A stretch of DNA of 64,000 nucleotides, taken from a virus. Positions 9,256 to 17,782 of the stretch are shown one piece after another. A program made the position numbers and the translations under genes. The notes beneath the pieces are model-generated. The model searched no databases and was not told where the DNA came from. It saw only the letters and a list, made by a program, of their open reading frames with translations. The stretch lies in IMG/VR virus record IMGVR_UViG_3300049001_000080, positions 38,446 to 102,445 of that record; one strand, written 5' to 3'. Numbering within the stretch: the first letter of the stretch is position 1; each line of letters starts with the position of its first letter.

Positions 9256-9885
9256 CTACCTCGGGACGTCGCGGCCCGGGCGGGCCGGCTGCTCGTAGGG
9301 CGGCACCTCGGTGACGTCCGGAACCGCGCCGGCCGGGGTCGGGTCGTAGAAGGTGCCCTCCAGGCTCTCCGCGCCGGCCCGCTGGGTGCCGGACGGGTAG
9401 AAGTACGGCGCGTCGGCCAGGTCCTTGCTCGCCGGCCGGTAGTACGAGACGCCGACCCCCGGCACCGGGTCCTGCGCGCCCTCGAAGCCGAGGTCGACGT
9501 GGTAGGCCAGGTCTCCCACCGAGGCGCCGTACACCAGCGGGCCGACGAGGACGCCGTAGCGGGCGAAGCGTCGGTCGGGCACCTCGACGTAGGCGTACCC
9601 GCTCGTGCCGCGCGCCGCCGTGGCCCGCGCCATGTACTCGGTCGCCCAGGCGTTGAACGCCTCGCGCAGCGACCAGGAGGCGAAGACCGCGGAGACGACG
9701 AAGCTGGGCGAGGCCCGGTACATCGGGTAGAGCGACCGGGAGCGGGCCGCCTCGTCGTCGCGGGCGCTGACCTCGACGCCGTACGACAGCCGGGTGCACA
9801 TGAGGACCCGGGACCCGTAGCCGCGGACGCTGAGCCGGCAGTTGTAGCCGACCGCCGCCCCCGGGAACGTCGCGGCCTCAGCCAT
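9256..9885 (-). CDS. Tail/baseplate protein of unknown family
   Basis: 209 residues, ATG at 9885, overlapping the next upstream gene's end by 8 bases and ending 3 bases before the hub start. N-terminal half (FPGAAVGYNCRLSVRGYGSRVL, MYRASPSFVVSAVFASW) is beta-rich; the C-terminal 60 residues are Pro/Tyr-rich and probably extended. No enzyme motif, signal peptide or membrane segment. Position between a transglycosylase-bearing tail protein and the hub makes a tail-tube-end or hub-accessory role likely, but I do not recognise the family. Confidence 0.85.
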   Translation of the reverse strand: MAEAATFPGAAVGYNCRLSVRGYGSRVLMCTRLSYGVEVSARDDEAARSRSLYPMYRASPSFVVSAVFASWSLREAFNAWATEYMARATAARGTSGYAYVEVPDRRFARYGVLVGPLVYGASVGDLAYHVDLGFEGAQDPVPGVGVSYYRPASKDLADAPYFYPSGTQRAGAESLEGTFYDPTPAGAVPDVTEVPPYEQPARPGRDVPR

Positions 9886-10087
9886 CGAGGCCCCCGGGCG
9901 GTCCGTAGCCGCGGCTGAGCAGCTCCTCGCGGTCGACCTCGGTCAGGTCGTGCACCAGCCCAGTCGCGATGAACGCCAGCCCGCCCAGGTCGGCCTTGGC
10001 CCCGGGGTCCGCGTCGATGGGCTGCGGCATGGAGATCGGCACGTCGGCGCCCCACTGGTCCTCGCTCGATCGCCCTGGCGCCGTCAT
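9878..10087 (-). CDS. Small virion-cluster protein, unknown
   Basis: 69 residues starting MTAPGRSSEDQWG at ATG 10087, ATGA-coupled to the preceding gene and overlapping the next start by 8 bases. The C-terminal half (LGGLAFIATGLVHDLTEVDREELLSRGYG) reads like a short helical adaptor, while the N-terminus is acidic and Pro-rich. Small proteins of this sort between baseplate genes are often LysM-like or assembly adaptors; nothing in the sequence proves either. Confidence 0.8.
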   Translation of the reverse strand: MTAPGRSSEDQWGADVPISMPQPIDADPGAKADLGGLAFIATGLVHDLTEVDREELLSRGYGPPGGLDG

Positions 10088-11085
10088 CAGTACCCCACGT
10101 AGCGCCGGCCGGCGCGCACCGCGACGACGCCCGGGACCTGGTCGTAGGAGTCGTACTTGCTGGTCACGTAGCCGTAGTCGGAGACCAGGTTGTCGACTGG
10201 GTCGAGGATGTTGCCGTGCCCGAGCAGCGCGTGCGCGGCGAAGGTGTCGTCGCGCATCTGCATCAGGCCCTTGGTCGGGTGGCCGGCCCGGGCGTTGCTG
10301 TCGCTGTTGTTGACGGCCTGCGGGTTGCCGCCGGACTCGTGGTCGATGATGATGCCGATCGCCTGGCGCTCGCTGGCGGTGAACGTGACGCCGAGGACCC
10401 GCTGCGCCTCGTCGACCCACCCCTCGACGCCGTTCGGCTGGCTCACGGTCGCCCCCGATCCCTGCGTCGTAGGCGGGGCGCTGGACACGCCGGCCGCCTG
10501 GTTGAACTGCTCGGCGAGGTAGCCGTGGAGGTCGCCGCCGAACGGCGCCAGGGTCCTGTCCACCTCGGCCTGCGTCATCGGGCCGTTGTAGGCCGACTGC
10601 TTCCAGCCGACCCCGCTCATCAGCCGTGAGATGTAGAGGTCCCGGATCCCCGAGACCACGCGGCGGGTCGAGTCCTGCACGACGAACAGGACGAGCGTCC
10701 AGCTCGGGTTGAACGTCGTGCTGTCGTGCGTGACGGCGGGGCCGTCCGGGCCGGTGTAGGCGCGCACCAGCACCTGGAGGTCCCACCGGCGGGGCGGGTA
10801 GAGGAACCGGATCGGCCGCCCGCCCGACGTCCGCACGGAGGCGTCCACCCAGGACTCCACCTGCCGCCGGAACCGCTCCTGGTCCTGCCAGCCGGCGACG
10901 TCGCCCCGGGCCCGGTCGCCGTACCCGAACACCCCTGTCACCGTCATGTCGCCGAGCTGGGTCCCGTACACCTGGACCACGTCCCCGCCGACGGTCCGCT
11001 GGTGCGACACCTTCATCTGGAACTGCCAGGAGACCGACCGCGGGTCGATGCGGAACAGCAGGTTGCCGAGGCTGGCGATCCCCAC
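10087..11085 (-). CDS. Tail protein with C-terminal SLT lytic transglycosylase domain
   Basis: 332 residues. Residues 1-170 form a beta-rich structural module (LLFRIDPRSVSWQFQMK, RFLYPPRRWDLQVLVRAYTG) typical of tail-hub or tail-completion proteins. Residues about 225-330 are a soluble lytic transglycosylase-like domain: helix GWVDEAQRVLGV, catalytic Glu within IIDHESGGNP, KGLMQMRDDTF, and a following Asp/Asn-rich helix (DNLVSDYGYV). SLT enzymes cleave the glycan backbone. With the NlpC/P60 hub, the particle carries two different wall-cutting activities. It lies directly after the tape measure gene, as hub-proximal proteins usually do. Confidence 0.87.
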   Translation of the reverse strand: MGIASLGNLLFRIDPRSVSWQFQMKVSHQRTVGGDVVQVYGTQLGDMTVTGVFGYGDRARGDVAGWQDQERFRRQVESWVDASVRTSGGRPIRFLYPPRRWDLQVLVRAYTGPDGPAVTHDSTTFNPSWTLVLFVVQDSTRRVVSGIRDLYISRLMSGVGWKQSAYNGPMTQAEVDRTLAPFGGDLHGYLAEQFNQAAGVSSAPPTTQGSGATVSQPNGVEGWVDEAQRVLGVTFTASERQAIGIIIDHESGGNPQAVNNSDSNARAGHPTKGLMQMRDDTFAAHALLGHGNILDPVDNLVSDYGYVTSKYDSYDQVPGVVAVRAGRRYVGY

Positions 11086-11086
11086 C

Positions 11087-13543
11087 TCAGTTGCCGGTCG
11101 CGTTCGGGTATTCGTAGGGCGTGGACGGGAACGGGGCCGCGGGCACGCCCTGGCGCCGCGCCTGGTCCACCGTGACGCCGCCGGAGGTGACGATGCCGAG
11201 GATGCGCCGCAGCTCGTCGGTGGCGTAGATCGTCACGGTGCCGGTGACGCCGGCCTGGCTCGGGTCCTTGGAGCCCTTCGGCGCCGCCCTGCCCGACGAC
11301 GTGACCGCGGCGCCACGGTCGCCCATCTGGCCGGTGGCCTGCGCGACCGTCTCGCCCGTCTGCTGGATCACCACGTCGCCGCGGCTGAGCTGGTCCTCGA
11401 AGCTCTTGAACGCCTCCTCGAAGCTGACGGCCTTCGAGCCATCCTTGGTCTGCACGACGAACGACTTGTCCCTGAGCCCCTTCTCGTCGCGCAGCAGCGC
11501 CTCCAGGATCGCGCTGCGCTGGCCGGTGCCCGGGTCGGTGACACGCATGTGCGCGTCCGTCGAGCCCTCCACCCGGCCGAGGTAGGCCTGCCCCGCCTTG
11601 GAGAGGTCGCCGACGCTCGACGCGCCCAGCTCCTTGGCGATCTGCCGCTGCTGCCCGCCGATGGCCCTGGCCGTCTCGCTGTCCCCGCCCTTGACCTGGC
11701 GCTGGTCGCGCACCGTCAGGATCTTCTGCCCACCGATGGTCGAGCCGCCCCCGGGGAGCTGCGGGGTGGACAGCGCCTTGTCGAACCGGAACCCGCCGAG
11801 CGCCACCTTGGCGGCGACCTCGTAGACGTTGGCCGGCGTGACGCCGCCGATGCCCATGGCCTGCGCGACCGCCATGAACTGGGTCGGGTTGAGCATCCCG
11901 CGCTCGGCCATCGTCCGCCCGATGCTGGCCGCGTCGCTCTCGGTGAGCTGGCCGCCGGTCTGCGCCATCGCGCGCTGGGCCTCGCCGTGCGCGAACTGGA
12001 GCGCCGACCCGCCGAACACCGAGTCGCGCACCCGGTCGACCTGGCTCTGGAGGCCGCGGCCCAGCAGCGACGGGTCGTCCTGCGCCTTGGCCGCGTAGGC
12101 CATGGGGCTCATCCCGAGCTGGGAGGCCTGCATCATCATGGCCGGCTGGCTGAGCATGCCGGTGAAGTCGAGCTGGCTGCCGAGCAGCCTGCCCTGCTTG
12201 CTGACCTCCTGCTGGATGCCGGCGGCGATGGCCGGCGCGGAGCTGCCGCCGGTCACCTGCGCCTGGACGGTGCCCAGGGTGTTGGCGAAGGCGCGCTGCA
12301 CGGTCTGCACGTTCTGGCCGGTCTCGCGGGCGGTCTTCGAGACCTTGTCCAGCGCGCCGGTCAGCGAGGAGAACTCGGTGACCCCGTTGCGGACGCTGGC
12401 CTCGATCAGGGCCAGCGAGTCGGCCACGTCCATGCCCGTCTTGCGGAACTGCTGGGTCGCGAAGTCCAGCGCCCCCTGGCGCTCACCGCCCTGGAGCCCG
12501 GCGGCCGTGGTGCCCAGGTAGAGCGACCGGGCCTCCTCGCCCTGCATGACGCCGAACTGGCTCAGCTCGAACCCCATCTGACCGACGCGCTGGCGGAAGC
12601 CGGAGGTCGGGTTGGTGAGCGAGAAGTTGTCGCCGCCGGTGATCTGCTGGTAGGTGCGGTTGGCGTCGCGCTGGCGCTCCAGGAAGCGCGCGCCCAGCAT
12701 CGCCCCGCCGGCCGCGAACCCGACCGGGCCGGCCACCCGCCCGAGGCCCGGCAGCGCCGCGCCCAGCGACTCGCCACGCGCCACCGCGCCGGCCGCCGCG
12801 AGAGCGTTGGCCCGCGCGTTGAGCACGCGCCCGCGCAGCGGCCCGGCCTGCTCCGCCGTCGCCTGCCGGCCCTTACCGGACCAGCGGACCCAGGTGTCCT
12901 CGCCCTCGACCTGCTCCCAGCCGGACTGGGCCTGCGCGTCCTGGAGCCCCTGCGCGAGGTGGCCGGCGGCGCGCTGGCCCATCTCCGCGAGGCTGAACGA
13001 GCGGAAGGCCTCGCGGGGCGACAGCGAGGACAGCGGGCGCGGGCCCTCCGGGACGCCGGGCGCCATCTGCTCCAGGGTCGGCGCGTGGCCGGCCGAGACC
13101 TGCGACGCTGTGATCGACTCGGGGGCGTCCAGCGGGTGCGGCATCCCCGGCCGGCCTGGCGCGGCGCCCCGCATCGCGGCGGTGATCTGGGCGGCGGCCT
13201 GCTGCACCGAGGCGGCCAGCTCGCGCATCCCGACCCTGATCTCGCGGAAGGACTGCTCGATGCCGCCGCCCATCATCTGTCCGTGCGTGGACAGGTCGTA
13301 GGCCTGGCGCATCTGCTGGCGGATGATCGCCTGCGCCACCGGGTCGCCGGTGATCTGCGGGGTGAGCCCCGGCACCGTGCCGGCGCCGTAGAGGCCGCTG
13401 TCCTGGGGCGAGGGCATCATCAGGCCCGGCGGGAGCAGCGGCAGCCCGCTGGGGGACAGTGGCTGCGAGGTCGAGGACTGCACGGTGTTCGGGACCATCG
13501 GCTGCCCGTCGGGGCCGGTGGCGTAGGGGCCGGTCACACCCAC
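11087..13543 (-). CDS. Tail tape measure protein
   Basis: 818 residues, GTG at 13543, overlapping the frameshifted chaperone end by 10 bases. N-terminal 90 residues are Pro/Gly/Ser-rich; then long Ala/Gln-rich helices (AAAQITAAMRGAA, EQVEGEDTWVRW), a Gly-rich hydrophobic stretch around 260-275 (RVAGPVGFAAGGAMLG) and further helices. Position directly behind the chaperone pair and size relative to all neighbours identify it. Using about 0.15 nm per residue for tape measures, the length would suit a tail of roughly 120 nm; this is an estimate. No lysozyme motif is seen inside it. Confidence 0.88.
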   Translation of the reverse strand: MGVTGPYATGPDGQPMVPNTVQSSTSQPLSPSGLPLLPPGLMMPSPQDSGLYGAGTVPGLTPQITGDPVAQAIIRQQMRQAYDLSTHGQMMGGGIEQSFREIRVGMRELAASVQQAAAQITAAMRGAAPGRPGMPHPLDAPESITASQVSAGHAPTLEQMAPGVPEGPRPLSSLSPREAFRSFSLAEMGQRAAGHLAQGLQDAQAQSGWEQVEGEDTWVRWSGKGRQATAEQAGPLRGRVLNARANALAAAGAVARGESLGAALPGLGRVAGPVGFAAGGAMLGARFLERQRDANRTYQQITGGDNFSLTNPTSGFRQRVGQMGFELSQFGVMQGEEARSLYLGTTAAGLQGGERQGALDFATQQFRKTGMDVADSLALIEASVRNGVTEFSSLTGALDKVSKTARETGQNVQTVQRAFANTLGTVQAQVTGGSSAPAIAAGIQQEVSKQGRLLGSQLDFTGMLSQPAMMMQASQLGMSPMAYAAKAQDDPSLLGRGLQSQVDRVRDSVFGGSALQFAHGEAQRAMAQTGGQLTESDAASIGRTMAERGMLNPTQFMAVAQAMGIGGVTPANVYEVAAKVALGGFRFDKALSTPQLPGGGSTIGGQKILTVRDQRQVKGGDSETARAIGGQQRQIAKELGASSVGDLSKAGQAYLGRVEGSTDAHMRVTDPGTGQRSAILEALLRDEKGLRDKSFVVQTKDGSKAVSFEEAFKSFEDQLSRGDVVIQQTGETVAQATGQMGDRGAAVTSSGRAAPKGSKDPSQAGVTGTVTIYATDELRRILGIVTSGGVTVDQARRQGVPAAPFPSTPYEYPNATGN

Positions 13544-14417
13544 TCACCTACCTCGGTCGCCATGACGTCCCCGGTGCTGTGCGTGGCGATCCACCGCTCC
13601 AGCTCGGCCCGCTCGGTCTCGGACGCCGGCACCCGCCACTCGACGTCGGGCTCCGCCCGCGGGTCGTCCTCCTCGCCGCCCGCGGGGAACCAGCGGGGGA
13701 ACAGCGCGCGGACCCGGTCGGGGTGGTTGGCGGCGATCCGCGACCGCAGCTCGTCGAGGAAGCCGCGGGCCTGGTCACGACGCTCGACCATCATCAGCAT
13801 CTGGAGCCCCAGCTCCTGCACGCGGGACAGGCTCGCTCCCCGTAGGACGCCGCGTCGGTCGGCTAGGCGGAGCTGGACCTCCAGCCACGGGTCCACCTCC
13901 CCTAGCCGGAAGCTTTTCCCATTGCCTCCAGCACCCTGCGCACGAGCAGCTCCAGCTCGATGTACTCCTGGTAGACCCGGTCCAGCACCGGCGGGAACCA
14001 CCGGTCCATCACGTACTGGAAGTTGGTCTCCAGCACGCCCTCCGCCCCGGCGTCGGAGAGCAGCGGGACACCGGGCAGCGGCCGGCCGTCGGCCGAGACC
14101 ACGCAGGCCGCGACGATGGCCCCCTGGCAGGCCTTGAGGTACCCATCGGTCTCCGCGTACCGCTTCGTGATCAGGGACGTGGCCACCAGCTCGCCGCTGC
14201 GCAGCGTGCGGATCTTGAACCGGTGCCCGAGCCAGGTGAACTCCTTGGCCAGCGCGCCCAGGTAGAGCAGCCCGGCGAACTCGTCGCGCCAGCGAGGGTC
14301 GAACTCCGGCAGCGGCGGCCCGGGCGTCGGGTCCTCGCTGGCCGGCTCGGTCGGGCGCGCGGCCTCGGGCGGCTCGTAGCCGGAGTAGAGGGCGTCCTCC
14401 AGCGGGTCGTCGCTCAA
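13534..14417 (-). CDS. Tail assembly chaperone, -1 frameshift fusion product
   Basis: Made by reading 14417 down to the slippery heptamer at 13914-13920 (168 codons) and then shifting to the -1 frame to stop at 13534, giving about 294 residues. The downstream frame (LGEVDPWLEVQLRLADRR to EVGEWV) has no convincing start of its own and strongly coding third positions. This is the gpG/gpGT arrangement of phage tails: a short and a long form bind the tape measure during tail assembly. It sits between the tail tube gene and the tape measure as expected. Confidence 0.82.
13902..14417 (-). CDS. Tail assembly chaperone, short form (gpG-like)
   Basis: 171 residues, MSDDPLEDALYSGY start at 14417 preceded by GGAGG. 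Acidic/Pro-rich N-terminus (1-40), then a globular domain (RWRDEFAGLLYLGALAKEF, LRSGELVATSLITKRYAETDGY) and a C-terminal helix ending MGKASG. The zero-frame stop comes 3 codons after the slippery site, so most ribosomes should make this form and a minority the fusion. It follows the tail tube gene with a 22-base gap. Confidence 0.88.
   Translation of the reverse strand: MSDDPLEDALYSGYEPPEAARPTEPASEDPTPGPPLPEFDPRWRDEFAGLLYLGALAKEFTWLGHRFKIRTLRSGELVATSLITKRYAETDGYLKACQGAIVAACVVSADGRPLPGVPLLSDAGAEGVLETNFQYVMDRWFPPVLDRVYQEYIELELLVRRVLEAMGKASG
13914..13920 (-). promoter_or_regulatory. Programmed -1 ribosomal frameshift site GGGAAAA
   Basis: On the minus strand the message reads ATG GGA AAA GCT TCC GGC TAG. 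The heptamer G-GGA-AAA has the X-XXY-YYZ form, allowing both tRNAs to re-pair after slipping back one base, and the -1 frame then continues AGC TTC CGG. It lies just upstream of the zero-frame stop, as in lambda G/GT and many other phages. Confidence 0.8.
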
Positions 14418-14439
14418 CCGGCCCTCCTAGGAGGATGCG

Positions 14440-14940
14440 TCATAGCTTCGTTGTGTGCGTGTATGCGACCTGGATCTGCTTCTGTACCGATAGAGCACCG
14501 ATTGATACGGTGTCGCCCGACTGGATGTTGACGACGGTGCAGCGGTGGAACACGGTCCCGTACCGGGCGCCGTTGGGCGGGTCGATGATCTTCGTGCAGG
14601 TGACGTACTGCGGGGTCTGCGCGAGGCGGTCGAAGATCTCGACGATGGTCTTCGTCCCGGTGAGGCCCTGGAGCTGCTCCCAGACCTGCTGGTTCCACAG
14701 CTCGCGGATGCCGAGGGTCAGCACGCCGCCGTCCAGCACGCGCGAGGTGACGATGTCGATCGGGTGCCGCGAGCCCAGCGGGGTGATGAACTCGAACCCC
14801 GGTCCGCCGTTGCTCACCGCGGCCTGGCCGGTGTCGTTGATGATCTCCAGGTAGGCGATGGCCTTGCCGGCGTAGGTGAAGGTCGTGTAGCCGCTGCCGA
14901 CGACCCTGACCTTGGCGGTGGTCTCGCTGGGGGACGTCAT
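14440..14940 (-). CDS. Tail tube protein
   Basis: 166 residues starting MTSPSETTAKVRVVGSG. The protein is all-beta in appearance (YTTFTYAGKAIAYLEIIND, GFEFITPLGSRHPIDIV, YGTVFHRCTVVNIQSGDTVSIG) and of the size usual for inner-tube subunits. It lies directly after the sheath gene and before the chaperones, the canonical order for contractile tails. Tube subunits stack as hexamers inside the sheath and guide DNA. Identification rests on order, size and fold character. Confidence 0.88.
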   Translation of the reverse strand: MTSPSETTAKVRVVGSGYTTFTYAGKAIAYLEIINDTGQAAVSNGGPGFEFITPLGSRHPIDIVTSRVLDGGVLTLGIRELWNQQVWEQLQGLTGTKTIVEIFDRLAQTPQYVTCTKIIDPPNGARYGTVFHRCTVVNIQSGDTVSIGALSVQKQIQVAYTHTTKL

Positions 14941-14965
14941 CGGCTCTGCGGTCCTCCTCTGGCCG

Positions 14966-16456
14966 TCACGCGGCCACCGTGGCGCTCAGGTCCTCGGTGG
15001 TCCCGGTCGCCACGTTGATCGAGAAGCTGACGACCAGGTAGTTCAGGGGGTACGCCGGCTGGTAGGCGAACTTGACCTCGACCACCGACGGGTCGATGCT
15101 GCGCTGTCGGACGGCCAGCCCGGTGTAGCCGACGATCGTGCCGACGATGACCGCGTGCTCCAGCAGGCCGGAGACCACCGACTTGACCGTCAGCGTGGTG
15201 GTCGTGTCGATCGGCTGACCGATCAGGCCGGAGTTGTTCAGGCCGGTCTCGCACAGCGCCACCAGGGCGTCGCGCGCCCGCACCACCGACAGCTCCTTGG
15301 TGTTGATCGAGGTCGTGTCGGTGGTCAGGCTGTGGCGCACCACGAGCTGCCCGGCCCGGTCGACCTCGACCAGGAGCACGCCCGCCGCGGCGTACTGGTT
15401 CTTCGCGCTGGTCGACGGAGCAGTGCCGGACAGGCCCGTGAAGGAGCGCACCAGCTCGCGCGTCAGCGCCTTCTGCACCGGCAGCGCGGCGGCCCGCCCG
15501 GCCAGCGCCGCAGCCAGGTACTGGTGGCCGAGCGAGAGGTACTGGAGCGAGCCGCCGTTGTAGTAGCTCATCCCCTGCGAGCCGGCGTAGACGAGCGCGA
15601 GCCGCTTGCTGCGGAACCCGCCGCCGGAGACCAGGGTGTCCGGGGTCGTGCCCACGCCCGCGTCGAACCCGAGCATGCCGGTGCGGAAGTAGCCGTCGGC
15701 GGAGGCGGCCGTCAGGTGCGTCGACAGGTCGACGCCGACCCCCGCCGCGTCGGCGGCGATGACGTCGTCGGTGAGGGGCACGACGACGCTCACCGAGTAG
15801 TCGGTCGCGACCTTCGCGTAGGCGGCGCTCAGGGCCGTCTTGCGTGCCGTCGAGATGGCCCCAGAGGTGGTCGCGCCGGACCCCGGCGGGGTGGTGGCGC
15901 ACAGGACCAGCTCGCCGGACCCGTTCTCGAACGCGATCTTCGCGGCCAGGCTGAGGGGGGAGGTGACGCCCTTGTACCCGACCTGCCCGAGCGACGGCGG
16001 CGTGAGGTTGAGCGGCTCGCCGTAGGCGTCCTTGACGTCCTCGTAGCTGCTGTACCTGGTCGGGTCGTAGTAGGTCGGCTCGGCGTAGTGGTAGGTCGCG
16101 AAGACCGGCGTGTCGCCGCTGAGCGTGCCGCCACCGGCGCGGGTGATGTCGGTGTAGTAGTCCTGGTTCGTCGACGGCGAGCTGGTCGTGGTGACCACGT
16201 AGTCGGACGAGACCACCACGGCGCCGGTGTCCACCCGCGTGATCACCAGCGTGGCGCCGTCGAGGCCCTTCTTGGCGAACCGCCAGGCCGGCGAGGTCGC
16301 CAGCGTGAACTGCTCGCTGCCGGACCGGTAGCCGACCGCGGGTCCGACGATGGCCACCAGGGTCGGCGGTAGCCCGGAGGTGGATGCCAGGGGCGTCACG
16401 ACCTCTTCGATGTACACACCGGGAGCCGTGTACCCATGCGCGAAGTCCTGGACCAC
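14966..16456 (-). CDS. Contractile tail sheath protein
   Basis: 496 residues. The N-terminus GYTAPGVYIEEVVTPLAS is the hallmark sheath motif (PGVYIEE), followed by LPPTLVAIVGPAVG. The middle has long beta/alpha segments (LSLAAKIAFENGSGELVLCATT) and the C-terminus contains YPLNYLVVSFSINVATGTTE, matching the conserved C-terminal sheath domain that bonds to the neighbouring subunit and tube. It defines the phage as a myovirus morphotype. It lies between connector genes and the tube gene. Confidence 0.96.
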   Translation of the reverse strand: MVQDFAHGYTAPGVYIEEVVTPLASTSGLPPTLVAIVGPAVGYRSGSEQFTLATSPAWRFAKKGLDGATLVITRVDTGAVVVSSDYVVTTTSSPSTNQDYYTDITRAGGGTLSGDTPVFATYHYAEPTYYDPTRYSSYEDVKDAYGEPLNLTPPSLGQVGYKGVTSPLSLAAKIAFENGSGELVLCATTPPGSGATTSGAISTARKTALSAAYAKVATDYSVSVVVPLTDDVIAADAAGVGVDLSTHLTAASADGYFRTGMLGFDAGVGTTPDTLVSGGGFRSKRLALVYAGSQGMSYYNGGSLQYLSLGHQYLAAALAGRAAALPVQKALTRELVRSFTGLSGTAPSTSAKNQYAAAGVLLVEVDRAGQLVVRHSLTTDTTSINTKELSVVRARDALVALCETGLNNSGLIGQPIDTTTTLTVKSVVSGLLEHAVIVGTIVGYTGLAVRQRSIDPSVVEVKFAYQPAYPLNYLVVSFSINVATGTTEDLSATVAA

Positions 16457-16523
16457 GTCGCCCCCTCCGCGCTCGGACAGCCCCTCTACCTCTTCACGAG
16501 GGGCCGCCCGCCGCGCGGACAGG

Positions 16524-17135
16524 TCAGACCCAGGGGTCCGGCTCGCCCGGCGCCTGGCTCTGCACGACCACGCTGGAGATCGGGATCAGCAGCCCGTGCG
16601 AGCCGCCGCTGACGAACTCCCCCTGGCAGTCGACCGAGACGGTCATCTCGTAGACGACCTCGTCGGTCCCCCACGGGGTCCCCGGCGTCTCGCCCTTCGC
16701 GCCCAGGGTGAACTTGTCCCACTGCGCCTGGCAGGGGATCAGGTCGTTCGTCTCGATGGTCGTCCGGAACACCGCGGTCTCCGGCAGCTCGCGGCCGAAC
16801 GCCATGACCCGGACCAGCTCGTCCACCAGCCGGTCGCGCTCCAGCGAGGTGAGCGCCACGCAGGTCATCTGGAGCACCCCGGCGTAGCGCCACCTGCCCA
16901 CCCGGTGGAGCTGGCCGGCGATCGTGGCGTCCTCGACGTACTCGGCGTGCCCGATCCCGGCCGTCTGGAGGTCGGCGGTGGGCAGGAAGTCGACCCAGAC
17001 GCCGGGGTAGTTGGCCTTGGCCAGCGGGTACTCCATCGACACCCAGATGCCGCGGAAGTCGACCTGGGGGTAGTCGGCGTCCAGGGTGGCGCGCCACGCC
17101 TCCACCACCAGCGTCTTGAGCGGGACGAGGAACAC
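16524..17135 (-). CDS. Head-tail connector or tail-completion protein
   Basis: 203 residues. GTG at 17135 is preceded by GGGGAG at 5-base spacing and lies 2 bases after the preceding stop. Sequence begins VFLVPLKTLVVEAWRATLDAD and continues with beta-rich segments (FRGIWVSMEYPLAKANYPGVWV, RWRYAGVLQMTCVALTSLERD). Size and place directly before the sheath suit a tail terminator or neck protein that caps the tube and sheath. The family is not recognised by motif. Confidence 0.82.
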   Translation of the reverse strand: MFLVPLKTLVVEAWRATLDADYPQVDFRGIWVSMEYPLAKANYPGVWVDFLPTADLQTAGIGHAEYVEDATIAGQLHRVGRWRYAGVLQMTCVALTSLERDRLVDELVRVMAFGRELPETAVFRTTIETNDLIPCQAQWDKFTLGAKGETPGTPWGTDEVVYEMTVSVDCQGEFVSGGSHGLLIPISSVVVQSQAPGEPDPWV

Positions 17136-17137
17136 GG

Positions 17138-17782
17138 CTACTCCCCGCCCAGCTTGATGAGCACCTGCGGGGTGCCGAGGCCGGCGCCCGAGGCGACCTC
17201 CAGCACGGCCCGGTTGATGAACCCCCGCGGCGCCAGGCCGGGGTGGCGCCACCGGACCCCGACGTGGCCGGACACCGGGTGCGCGGAGCTGATCCGGCCG
17301 CCGTCTCCGCGGGTGGCGATCCGGCCGGGTGCGCCGGGGTAGGAGGCCGGCACCGAGACCGACGTCTCCTGGCCGGCGACCCGGCGGCGCACGCTCTCGC
17401 GCTGCCCGATCCGGGCCGCGCGGCGGAAGATGAGGACCAGCACCCGCCCGTCCGCGGCCACCTTCGTCTCCGCCTTCGCGTCGTCCCTCCGCAGCTCGCC
17501 GGAGGGGTCCGGCACCCACATCGGGATCGTGCGGCCGGCCAGGGACGTCATGGTGCGCGGGCGCGTGCCGGCCTCCTGGTACCAGACCCTGGCGTCCGCC
17601 CAGCGCACGCCGAAGAAGCCGGCGCCCCAGTACGGCCTTATCCGGCGTGCGCTGTCCCCCGACAGCTTGGGCGCCCGCCGCGCGGCCAGCTTGGCGGCCT
17701 GGCGGGCCAGCAGGTGCGCGGACGCCTCGGGCAGGTCCTTGGCGAGCACGTAGGCGACGCCGGGGCCGGGCGCGCTAGACAA
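17138..17782 (-). CDS. Head-tail junction protein, HK97 gp10-like by character
   Basis: 214 residues, overlapping the preceding gene's end by 8 bases. Basic protein with helical N-terminus (DLPEASAHLLARQAAKLAARRAPKLSG) then small beta elements (RIRPYWGAGFFGVRW, ARVWYQEAGTRPRTM) and a basic central section. The pattern AAKLAARRAP-x-x-SG-x-x-R-R-x-x-P near the N-terminus resembles HK97 gp10/neck proteins, which act at the head-tail joint. It lies between two other connector candidates. Confidence 0.8.
   Translation of the reverse strand: MSSAPGPGVAYVLAKDLPEASAHLLARQAAKLAARRAPKLSGDSARRIRPYWGAGFFGVRWADARVWYQEAGTRPRTMTSLAGRTIPMWVPDPSGELRRDDAKAETKVAADGRVLVLIFRRAARIGQRESVRRRVAGQETSVSVPASYPGAPGRIATRGDGGRISSAHPVSGHVGVRWRHPGLAPRGFINRAVLEVASGAGLGTPQVLIKLGGE

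Noticed and set aside
10946-14137. 1063-codon plus-strand open frame
   Set aside because: Antisense to the tape measure and chaperone genes, whose codon use and motifs are convincing; product is a low-complexity shadow.
16483-16505. CCCCTC/GAGGGG hairpin before the sheath gene
   Set aside because: Only 6 pairs with an 11-base loop; too weak to call a terminator in this GC-rich background.
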